From Peptococcaceae bacterium (GTDB taxonomy: Bacteria > Bacillota > Peptococcia > Peptococcales > Peptococcaceae), in NCBI GenBank assembly GCA_900756555.1, contig CAAEKP010000035.1, forward strand, positions 1 to 7,861: a stretch of DNA of 7,861 nucleotides. Direction: 5' to 3'. The notes beneath the pieces are model-generated. The model did not search any database. It was not told the origin of the DNA and saw only the letters and a list, made by a program, of their open reading frames with translations. The translations under genes and the position numbers were made by a program. Positions 1 to 3,956 of the stretch are shown one piece after another. The stretch's first letter is position 1. Each line of letters begins with the position of its first letter.

Positions 1-901
1 ATACCGCTTCGGTGGTAAAAATGCGGTCCGCATAGCTGCCTTGCGTTGGCATCAGGCAGTTGGTGGTATACAGCACAGCACCGGGCAAATTGGCAAATTC
101 GGTCTGCTGATTCTGCCAGGCCGTGCCAAAATGCCCTTTCAGGTGAGGATATGCTTTCAGCGCCGGATAAGCATGGGCAGGCAGCATTTCACCGTGGGTG
201 TATACAGCTACGCCCTTCCCTTTTGTCTGCTCCAATAACTGCTGCAAGTCATACAAATCATGACCAGTCACGATAATGAACGGGCCGGGCTCTACGGTAA
301 AGGATACCGTAGTTGGTTCTGGATTGCCAAAAGTGGCAGTATTGGCTTGGTCCAGCAGCGCCATACAGGTCAGATTTACCTGCCCGCATTCCAAAGCCAG
401 CGGAAGAAGCTGTTCCATGGTCAGCTCCTGTGCCAGAGCCCGCAATCCCTTTAGTAGAAAAGCATAAATTGTTTCATCCTCATAACCCAACACATTGGCA
501 TGATACGCATAAGCGGCTACGCCCCGCATACCAAACAGCAATAAGGATTTCAGCGAGCGGATATTATCATCCGCCTGCCAAATCTGCTGCATATCATAAT
601 CGACAGCGGCAACATTCTGTTGCTGGATAAGTTGATGTGCCTGCTGAATCTGCTGTTGCAGGTTTTCATTGTTAAAGTTGACGTTGGTCAAAGTGGCAAA
701 AAGACCTGTCAGAATAGCATCCTTGCTCTCTCTGGAAAGCGGCTGGTCAGGTAAAACTGTGGCTAAGGTAATGAGCGCGCCGGTCAACTCATCCTGCAAA
801 GCAGCTGTGGCTGCTGTTTTGCCGCAAACACCAGCTGCTCCGATGCAGCCTTTTCCTCCGGCTGTCTGTTCACACTGAAAACAAAACATTTGTGTTGTCA
901 T
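1..901 (-). CDS. hcp: Hydroxylamine reductase / hybrid-cluster protein Hcp (C-terminus outside window)
   Basis: Hcp is a cytoplasmic iron-sulfur-oxygen protein. It has been assigned hydroxylamine reductase and nitric oxide reductase activity and serves in nitrosative-stress defence in anaerobes. The visible part is the first 300 codons of a family usually near 530-550 residues; the gene runs off the left edge. It begins MTTQMFCFQCEQT. Cysteines 7, 10, 19 and 26 form the N-terminal Fe-S motif (C-x2-C-x8-C-x6-C). Three hybrid-cluster ligands are recognisable: His214 (in TGHD), Glu238 (in HGEM) and Cys282 (in TNCLMP). Their spacing of 24 and 44 residues equals that of the known ligands H244, E268 and C312 of the Desulfovibrio protein. 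The ATG at 899-901 is preceded by AAGGAGGC six bases upstream. The gene lies 166 bases downstream of spoIIM on the same strand but has its own promoter-like sequence and palindromes, so it is probably transcribed separately. The family call is very secure. Confidence 0.96.
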   Translation of the reverse strand, partial: MTTQMFCFQCEQTAGGKGCIGAAGVCGKTAATAALQDELTGALITLATVLPDQPLSRESKDAILTGLFATLTNVNFNNENLQQQIQQAHQLIQQQNVAAVDYDMQQIWQADDNIRSLKSLLLFGMRGVAAYAYHANVLGYEDETIYAFLLKGLRALAQELTMEQLLPLALECGQVNLTCMALLDQANTATFGNPEPTTVSFTVEPGPFIIVTGHDLYDLQQLLEQTKGKGVAVYTHGEMLPAHAYPALKAYPHLKGHFGTAWQNQQTEFANLPGAVLYTTNCLMPTQGSYADRIFTTEAV

Positions 902-969
902 ACTTGTGCCTCCTTAAAATAAAAAATAACAGTGTTTCACTACGTTTTTGTTGTAATATTTTCTGTTGT

Positions 970-982
970 GTTCACAGTGTAC
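970..982. promoter_or_regulatory. Second palindrome upstream of hcp, GT-N-CAC-N-GTG-N-AC
   Basis: Five of the six symmetric position pairs match around the central base 976. It lies between the predicted start of transcription and the hcp start codon. It could be an operator or a chance match; the function is unknown. Confidence 0.25.
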
Positions 983-996
983 CTTTTTTTGAGAGG

Positions 997-1027
997 ATTG
1001 TATGTTGTTTTTCCAACAAACTTACAA
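997..1027 (-). promoter_or_regulatory. Candidate hcp promoter
   Basis: Read on the minus strand, TTGTAA (1022-1027) and TACAAT (997-1002) resemble -35 and -10 elements of a housekeeping promoter. The spacer is 19 bases, longer than the ideal 17, so activation or repression may matter. The predicted start would be near 990, giving a leader of about 90 bases before hcp. The call rests on consensus matching only. Confidence 0.4.
1003..1018. promoter_or_regulatory. Palindrome TGTTG-N6-CAACA in the hcp promoter
   Basis: A perfect 5-base inverted repeat with a 6-base spacer fills most of the gap between the candidate -35 and -10 of hcp and abuts the -10. Its geometry (5+6+5) is that of Crp/Fnr-family sites, although the half-site is not the CRP (TGTGA) or FNR (TTGAT) one. 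Hcp genes in many anaerobes are controlled by HcpR, a Crp/Fnr-family regulator. A site between -35 and -10 would favour repression. This is inference from position and symmetry. Confidence 0.4.
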
Positions 1028-1067
1028 TATAGTAAATTAACATTTCCCACGCTCCCTGCCAGAGCAG

Positions 1068-1601
1068 TTAAGCAACGCTGCGCAGATAATGACAGCAGCT
1101 AAAGCCATCTATATAGCTGAATATCAGTGCCAGAATGAGCAATAAACCGAATGTGACGGTATATTGCACCAGCTGACGGGCAGGGCTGCTCAAACGATTT
1201 TGCACCAAAAGCAGACTGAAGCGGATAGCACAGGCTGCTGCCGCAATCAGCACAGGATAATATAACAGACGGCTGAATATCAGCAGTGGTGAGTGCCCTG
1301 CCAGAAAGCCCGCCACAAAACCAAAGGTGAACCCTTTCAAAAACAAAAATAAAATCAGCAACGGCAGCCCCAAAAGGCAAAGGCCAGCCAGATAAATGCG
1401 CACAAAATCCATAAAATTAGCACGAAAAATACGCCCTGTCGCTTCCGACAACGTTGCCGTGGTGGATAAATCCTGCATTTGCACCAGCAAATACTGCTGA
1501 AGCTGTGTAATCTGTGCCTCCGGCAGACAAAAATACGCCGCCACCCCAAAAACCAGCCCACAGACCACCAGCAGCGATTCCAGTATCAATAGTTTTTTCA
1601 A
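1068..1601 (-). CDS. spoIIM: Stage II sporulation protein M
   Basis: SpoIIM is a multi-pass membrane protein. With SpoIIP and SpoIID it forms the complex that thins septal peptidoglycan and drives engulfment of the forespore. This 177-residue product is somewhat shorter than the roughly 210 residues of the Bacillus protein. A hydrophobic helix at 4-25 is followed by a soluble stretch (about 28-62). Then comes the family signature region near 64-103, with NFMDFVRIYLAGL and a GLPLLILFLFLKGFTFGF-type segment, and two more hydrophobic segments, the last ending in FSYIDGF. The start is a TTG (1599-1601) with a good purine-rich site, AAGAAGGGGG, seven bases upstream; no better ATG exists. No clear terminator follows it before hcp. 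Its presence is the main evidence that the organism sporulates or descends from a spore former. Confidence 0.9.
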   Translation of the reverse strand: MKKLLILESLLVVCGLVFGVAAYFCLPEAQITQLQQYLLVQMQDLSTTATLSEATGRIFRANFMDFVRIYLAGLCLLGLPLLILFLFLKGFTFGFVAGFLAGHSPLLIFSRLLYYPVLIAAAACAIRFSLLLVQNRLSSPARQLVQYTVTFGLLLILALIFSYIDGFSCCHYLRSVA

Positions 1602-1624
1602 CGTGTAACCCCCTTCTTTTCAAA

Positions 1625-1650
1625 ATCTATGTAAATTATCTATGTAAATT
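1625..1650. repeat. Perfect 13-base tandem repeat upstream of spoIIM
   Basis: The unit ATCTATGTAAATT occurs twice with no gap (1625-1637 and 1638-1650), starting 24 bases upstream of the spoIIM start codon. On the minus strand each copy contains TTTACATAGAT, and CATAGATA resembles the -10 of mother-cell sigma factors (sigma-E consensus CATACAAT). The duplication therefore may create two alternative promoter or operator positions for spoIIM. No convincing -35 at ideal spacing is visible, so the promoter role is weak inference. Confidence 0.75.
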
Positions 1651-1676
1651 GACACAAGTATTGCGTCTGTTACATT
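1649..1676 (+). promoter_or_regulatory. Plus-strand promoter-like sequence pointing at the 137-base palindrome
   Basis: A perfect TTGACA (1649-1654), a 16-base spacer and TACATT (1671-1676, four of six matches) form a plausible housekeeping promoter. It points away from spoIIM, and no plus-strand gene follows for more than 500 bases. A transcript from here would begin near 1683, run through the palindrome at 1746-1882, and then be antisense to the 73-aa gene. It could drive a non-coding RNA or be a chance match. Confidence 0.4.
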
Positions 1677-1745
1677 TTATCTTATCCTTCAATAATCGGA
1701 AGGCCATCATACTTTGCAAACGGTAAGATTGTTACTGCAACGGTG

Positions 1746-1882
1746 GTCAGATTGTGTTGAATGAAATTCTGCATCAAGATGGTCAAATAAACAGACTGTC
1801 TTATTGAGCTGGACAACGTCCAACGCGAAAAAGACAGGCAAGTATTTGTCCAGATTGCCGCAGAAGATTCAACACATCTGAC
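1746..1882. repeat. 137-base imperfect palindrome (long hairpin)
   Basis: The left half (1746-1814) pairs with the right half (1818-1882) around a 3-base loop at 1815-1817. Perfect blocks include GTCAGAT 1746-1752 with 1876-1882, GTGTTGAAT 1754-1762 with 1867-1875, TTCTG 1767-1771 with 1861-1865, CAAATA 1784-1789 with 1843-1848, CTGTCTT 1796-1802 with 1831-1837, and GGAC 1811-1814 with 1818-1821. These are joined by small mismatches. An outer pair, TGCAACGG 1736-1743 with 1905-1912, could extend it into the end of the neighbouring minus-strand gene. There is no T-run on either side, so it is not a standard terminator. It could be a structured RNA or a MITE-like mobile remnant. Confidence 0.85.
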
Positions 1883-1901
1883 AAGCCAATGCCAGGAAAG
1901 T

Positions 1902-2123
1902 TTACCGTTGCAATCCCGACAAACCCAGTGCCTGCACTAACTGTGACAACAGCTGCTGCCCGTGTGCTTCATCCTGAATACCACCGCTGGCTTCTATCTC
2001 AGCGATAGTATTCTGAATCACATTGCGCTTATCCTCCGGGATGAACATCTCAAACTGCTGCACCAGCGTTTTGAGATCATTCAGACTGCCCGGCATCGGT
2101 GGTTGCTGTAGATTCATGGACAT
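1902..2123 (-). CDS. Unrecognised 73-aa protein
   Basis: I do not recognise this family. The product starts MSMNLQQPPMPG, a short proline-rich segment. The rest is predicted to be mostly helical and amphipathic (about 14-45 and 52-67), joined by an EASGGIQDEAHG turn and ending LGLSGLQR. It has no cysteine, signal peptide or membrane helix, so it is probably a small cytoplasmic protein. The ATG at 2121-2123 has an unusually G-rich ribosome site, GAAAGGGGGGAG (2129-2140), five bases upstream. A second in-frame ATG lies two codons on. The gene is divergent from the Cys-rich cluster and is followed on its own strand by the long palindrome and then spoIIM. The strong ribosome site makes it likely real. 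Confidence 0.7.
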   Translation of the reverse strand: MSMNLQQPPMPGSLNDLKTLVQQFEMFIPEDKRNVIQNTIAEIEASGGIQDEAHGQQLLSQLVQALGLSGLQR

Positions 2124-2163
2124 AACGACTCCCCCCTTTCTAAAATTATTTTTAATTTACTTT

Positions 2164-2191
2164 CACCCTTTTACCGTTTTTACATAGGATA
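2164..2191 (+). promoter_or_regulatory. Candidate sigma-K-like promoter of the Cys-rich gene cluster
   Basis: CACC at 2164-2167 carries the AC of a sigma-K -35. Sixteen bases after that AC comes CATAGGATA (2183-2191), which fits the sigma-K -10 pattern CATA-N3-TA exactly. The motif and spacing are those described for late mother-cell genes in Bacillus, and the nearest downstream gene encodes a small Cys-rich protein. The motif is short and can occur by chance, so this is inference. Confidence 0.35.
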
Positions 2192-2217
2192 TTAATGTGA
2201 GTGAGGTAATCGCTCAA
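2189..2217 (-). promoter_or_regulatory. Candidate promoter of the minus-strand 73-aa gene
   Basis: On the minus strand TTGAGC (2212-2217), a 17-base spacer and TAATAT (2189-2194) each match four of six consensus bases. Transcription would start near 2182, giving a leader of about 60 bases. It overlaps the sigma-K-like element of the divergent gene and the palindrome at 2198-2216. Confidence 0.4.
2198..2216. promoter_or_regulatory. Palindrome TGAGTGA-N5-TCGCTCA between divergent genes
   Basis: Six of seven arm positions are symmetric, with a GGTAA spacer. It sits in the divergent intergenic region, inside the candidate minus-strand promoter (between its -10 and -35), and is a possible operator. 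No regulator can be named. Confidence 0.35.
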
Positions 2218-2245
2218 AACACAAACATCAAAGGAGGAAAACATT

Positions 2246-2455
2246 ATGTCTGAAAATTTAACAAGTCAGTTTGGTTTAGGTTGGGGTAACAACTGCTGCG
2301 ATGATAATTGCTTCGGCTTTGGCGCAGGCTGTAACGGCAGTTTTTTTGAAACACTGATTATGCTGATCATCATCATCTGGTTATTAAGATGGCTGTTCAG
2401 CTGCGGCGTGTTTGGCAGTGGTAACTGCGGTTGTGGCTGTCAGAACAACTGCTAA
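2246..2455 (+). CDS. Small Cys/Gly-rich single-pass membrane protein (69 aa)
   Basis: The product has a Gly/Asn/Cys-rich N-terminal part (cysteines 17, 18, 22, 29). One hydrophobic helix follows at about 33-51 (FFETLIMLIIIIWLLRWLF), then a short Cys-rich tail (53, 61, 63, 65, 69) ending CQNNC. Nine of 69 residues are cysteine, on both sides of the membrane segment. I do not recognise a named family. In composition it resembles small YjcZ-like sporulation or coat-associated proteins of Firmicutes, which is an analogy only. The ATG is preceded by AAGGAGG eight bases upstream, an excellent site. The stop codon overlaps the ATG of the next ORF as TAATG, implying coupled translation. Its membrane segment is repeated in the ORF ending at 2864. 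Possible roles are spore or envelope cross-linking or metal binding. Confidence 0.8.
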   Translation: MSENLTSQFGLGWGNNCCDDNCFGFGAGCNGSFFETLIMLIIIIWLLRWLFSCGVFGSGNCGCGCQNNC

Positions 2456-2676
2456 TGACAGAAGAACGGGCAACGGAACCGTTGGTTCGCACGGTAGACC
2501 ATTTGAAAAGCACCACAACTAATATGCGTGGTTTTGCCGACAGTGTGGATCACCTGTTGAGTGCGCTGGAAGAATTTTTCCCCTTCATTGAAAAAGCTGC
2601 TTCCAGTACAGAACGATTGCGGAGCCATATCAAACCGCGCCGCAATCTGTATCGACGGCCCCCCGGCCGCAGATAA
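2455..2676 (+). CDS. Unrecognised 73-aa helical protein, translationally coupled
   Basis: This ORF starts at an ATG (2455-2457) that overlaps the TAA stop of the 69-aa gene. It has no ribosome site of its own, so expression would depend on re-initiation by ribosomes finishing the upstream gene. The product has no cysteine or membrane helix. Residues 1-60 read as amphipathic, fairly acidic helix (for example SVDHLLSALEEFFPFIEKA). The tail from 60 is strongly basic and Pro/Arg-rich (IKPRRNLYRRPPGRR). I do not recognise a family. An upstream in-frame start would place it inside the 69-aa gene and is less likely. The stop is followed within seven bases by the first arm of a hairpin chain. It is probably real given the coupling, but short enough that doubt remains. 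Confidence 0.6.
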   Translation: MTEERATEPLVRTVDHLKSTTTNMRGFADSVDHLLSALEEFFPFIEKAASSTERLRSHIKPRRNLYRRPPGRR

Positions 2677-2678
2677 GC

Positions 2679-2864
2679 ATGATGTCTGCCCGCTTTTTGG
2701 GCAGACAGTATAACACTGCTGCCCAAACAAATTCAGTGTTTTTGAAGGGATGGATTCCTGTGGGGGATTATAGCGCTGCAAGAGCGTTGAGCTACTATTA
2801 TTTTGAAAATATGCTGATGTTGATTGTAATCCTCTGGCTGATTAAATGGTTGTTTGCCTGCTGA
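2679..2864 (+). CDS. Short ORF ending in a copy of the membrane segment (61 aa, or 34 aa from GTG 2760)
   Basis: The C-terminal half, YYFENMLMLIVILWLIKWLFAC, is clearly related to FFETLIMLIIIIWLLRWLFSC of the 69-aa protein, so this is a duplicated or decayed relative. It lacks the Cys/Gly-rich flanks and keeps one terminal cysteine. The start is uncertain. ATG 2679 begins two bases after the previous stop but has no ribosome site, and its first codons lie inside the hairpin chain. GTG 2760 has AAGGGA about nine bases upstream and would give a 34-residue membrane peptide, M-GDYSAARALS followed by the helix. I lean towards the GTG. It may be a functional micropeptide or a pseudogene fragment. 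Confidence 0.45.
   Translation: MMSARFLGRQYNTAAQTNSVFLKGWIPVGDYSAARALSYYYFENMLMLIVILWLIKWLFAC
2683..2743 (+). promoter_or_regulatory. Attenuator-like chain of three mutually exclusive hairpins
   Basis: Hairpin 1 pairs 2683-2691 with 2699-2707 (nine base pairs, loop GCTTTTT). Hairpin 2 pairs 2699-2704 and 2706-2709 with 2715-2724 (ten pairs, one bulged A). Hairpin 3 pairs AACACTG 2712-2718 with CAGTGTT 2734-2740 and runs into five Ts (2739-2743). Hairpin 2 shares an arm with each of the others, so either 1 and 3 form together or 2 forms alone. This is the topology of transcription attenuators. The chain starts just after the stop codon of the coupled ORF. Hairpin 3 is weak as a terminator, so the function is inferred. 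Confidence 0.45.
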
Positions 2865-2911
2865 ATCTGCCTGGCAAAACAATCTTATAAAATTTTAGGA
2901 GGTTTTTAACT

Positions 2912-3181
2912 ATGAGTGAACAACAAGTATCTTCCTGTGGCTGCGGCAACTTCAACGACTGTGATAATGGCTGCGCAAACTTTAACAATGCTGGCTTCAA
3001 TAATGGCTGTGGCTTCAACAACGGCTGCGGCTGTAACACTGGTTGCGGCTGCGGCTGCAATAACTGTGGCGGCTTCAGCAACTTTGCCAACAACGGCAGT
3101 TGGAGCTGGATCTGGTGGATTATCATCTTTGTAATCTTCCTGGGCATCATCTTTGGATTCTCCGGCAACGGCTGGTGCTAA
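2912..3181 (+). CDS. Small Cys/Gly/Asn-rich tail-anchored protein (89 aa)
   Basis: The N-terminal two thirds is low-complexity and cysteine-rich: cysteines 9, 11, 17, 21, 33, 39, 41, 45, 47, 49 and 52. It has loose repeats of the type GFNNGC and GCGC. A Trp-rich boundary (SWSWIWW, 63-69) leads into one hydrophobic helix at about 67-83, and the chain ends GNGWC with a twelfth cysteine. This suggests a C-terminal membrane anchor displaying a Cys-rich domain. The composition recalls small sporulation proteins of the YjcZ type, but I cannot assign a family. The start is firm: ATG 2912 with AGGAGG nine bases upstream. There is a TATAAA at 2886-2891 without a good -35. The opening MSE and the Cys-rich style match the 69-aa gene, suggesting a shared process. 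Confidence 0.8.
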   Translation: MSEQQVSSCGCGNFNDCDNGCANFNNAGFNNGCGFNNGCGCNTGCGCGCNNCGGFSNFANNGSWSWIWWIIIFVIFLGIIFGFSGNGWC

Positions 3182-3198
3182 TCCATTTGTAACAATAT

Positions 3199-3251
3199 AT
3201 GCCGTCGCTGAATAAAAAAGACCTGAGCGATTTTGGTGAGTTCGGCGGCAT
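3199..3251 (+). repeat. Stem-loop downstream of the 89-aa gene
   Basis: ATGCCGTCG (3199-3207) pairs with CGGCGGCAT (3243-3251), nine pairs including one G-U in RNA. Inside it, TCGCT (3205-3209) could alternatively pair with AGCGA (3226-3230). The loop is long and no T-run follows, so it is not a terminator by itself; it may be 3' untranslated structure. Confidence 0.3.
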
Positions 3252-3306
3252 TACCGTTTACCATCCTGTATGTTTTCCCGTATCATAACAGCCGGATACA
3301 ACATCA

Positions 3307-3361
3307 ATCTACAAGAAAGCGCCTGCTTCTCTTTTCTGAGAACAGGCGCTTTTTTGTAGAT
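3307..3361. terminator. Long-stem intrinsic terminator, possibly bidirectional
   Basis: Bases 3307-3325 pair with 3343-3361 (one G-U), enclosing a GC-rich core AGCGCCTG/CAGGCGCT. After one unpaired C, TTCTC pairs with GAGAA around the loop TTTTCT. The core is followed by six Ts (3350-3355) on the plus strand; on the minus strand the corresponding run is TTTCTT. It ends the Cys-rich cluster and insulates it from the marR promoter 34 bases on. Confidence 0.9.
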
Positions 3362-3394
3362 CTGCGTAAAAATTCTGCCTTCCTTTTTGAATTC

Positions 3395-3423
3395 TTGACA
3401 AATATCCGAAATCGGACTAAAAT
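3395..3423 (+). promoter_or_regulatory. Promoter of the marR - permease - Crp/Fnr operon
   Basis: A perfect TTGACA (3395-3400), a 17-base spacer and TAAAAT (3418-3423, five of six) make a strong housekeeping promoter, with the start expected near 3430. The spacer is filled by the left arm of the operator palindrome, so the promoter is likely to be strong when free and shut when bound. Confidence 0.85.
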
Positions 3424-3457
3424 AGAAATAATAATTATAGTCCGATTTCGGATATTT
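3400..3457. promoter_or_regulatory. Double operator: perfect 20-base inverted arms around the marR -10
   Basis: The arm 3400-3419 is the exact reverse complement of 3438-3457, with 18 AT-rich bases between. Each arm contains its own near-palindrome, TCCGA-AA-TCGGA or TCCGA-TT-TCGGA, the shape of a MarR dimer site. One copy occupies the -35/-10 spacer and the other covers roughly +9 to +28. Binding by the product of the adjacent marR gene would block polymerase, so autorepression is the simplest inference. Confidence 0.8.
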
Positions 3458-3480
3458 ATTTGGACGGAGGCATTTATTTT

Positions 3481-3924
3481 ATGGATGAAACAACCAAAAA
3501 ACAACTAGAATCAATGAATCAGCAAGTTAAGGAGTTGACTGCAATTTATCACAGGGTGGCCAGTAGCCACTGCATCTCTGACAATGAATTTTGGGTCTGG
3601 TACGCATTACTGATAGTGAATGGCGAATATTCTCAACAGGATATTTGTGACTTATGGCTGTTGCCAAAACAAACTGTCAACTCCGTAGTCACCAATTTAA
3701 CAAAAAAAGGATTCCTAACATTGAAACCGGTTCCCGGTACCAGAAATCGTAAGATTATCTGTCTGACAGAGGCTGGACACGCCTACGGCGAAGCGATTGT
3801 AGCCAATATTTATCAAGCGGAACAGCGCACGCTGGAAAAGCTGTCAGAACAAGAACGACAACTCGGAATAGCCCTGTTTGGCCGTTATATTGCATTGCTG
3901 AAGGAAGAACTTGATGAAAAATAA
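3481..3924 (+). CDS. MarR-family winged-helix regulator
   Basis: This 147-residue protein has the usual MarR length and layout. N-terminal and C-terminal helices (about 5-28 and 105-145) provide dimerisation. The winged-helix domain has its helix-turn-helix at about 50-76 (YSQQDICDLWLLPKQTVNSVVTN, broken as seen) and a beta wing near 80-95 ending in the typical ICLTEAG. MarR proteins are dimeric repressors, often released by small ligands or by cysteine oxidation; cysteines 31, 56 and 94 are present. I chose ATG 3481 because GGAGG lies ten bases upstream; a TTG at 3460 would place the start before that site. The gene is first in an operon with an AI-2E family permease (32 bases on) and a Crp/Fnr regulator. 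The double palindrome over its promoter argues for self-control. The inducing signal is unknown. Confidence 0.92.
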   Translation: MDETTKKQLESMNQQVKELTAIYHRVASSHCISDNEFWVWYALLIVNGEYSQQDICDLWLLPKQTVNSVVTNLTKKGFLTLKPVPGTRNRKIICLTEAGHAYGEAIVANIYQAEQRTLEKLSEQERQLGIALFGRYIALLKEELDEK

Positions 3925-3956
3925 TTTATGTAATATGCTGTTAGGAGTGATTAACT

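Larger units (their letters stand above)
1602..1901. other. 300-base gap without a gene
   Basis: No ORF with a ribosome site is visible on either strand. The gap contains the spoIIM ribosome site (about 1609-1618), the 13-base tandem repeat, the plus-strand promoter-like sequence and the long palindrome, each listed separately. The stretch 1683-1735 shows nothing recognisable. Confidence 0.8.

Noticed and set aside
313..630. Plus-strand 105-aa ORF in the hcp region
   Set aside because: It is antisense to the conserved Hcp sequence containing the cluster ligands.
1761..1790. Nine-codon plus-strand ORF in the palindrome
   Set aside because: It has no ribosome site and is too short to support.
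1746..1882. Calling the palindrome a simple bidirectional terminator
   Set aside because: It is much longer than terminators and has no T-run on either side.
2452..2781. Minus-strand 109-aa ORF across the coupled ORF and hairpins
   Set aside because: It runs opposite to well-supported starts with no ribosome site; probably a chance open frame.
2960..3075. CRISPR-like or tandem repeat array in the GGC/TGC-rich stretch
   Set aside because: The repetition is explained by Gly/Cys/Asn codons of the 89-aa gene; there are no regular spacers.
2842..3168. Minus-strand 108-aa Pro/Gln/Leu-rich ORF opposite the 89-aa gene
   Set aside because: Its repeats are the complement of the Gly/Cys/Asn codons, and it has no ribosome site or recognisable content.
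2912..3181. Reading the Cys-rich proteins as modified-peptide (RiPP) precursors
   Set aside because: No maturase, protease or dedicated exporter is nearby, and each protein has a membrane helix unlike a leader-core precursor.
3460..3480. TTG start extending the MarR protein by seven residues
   Set aside because: The GGAGG site lies after this codon and fits ATG 3481 instead.
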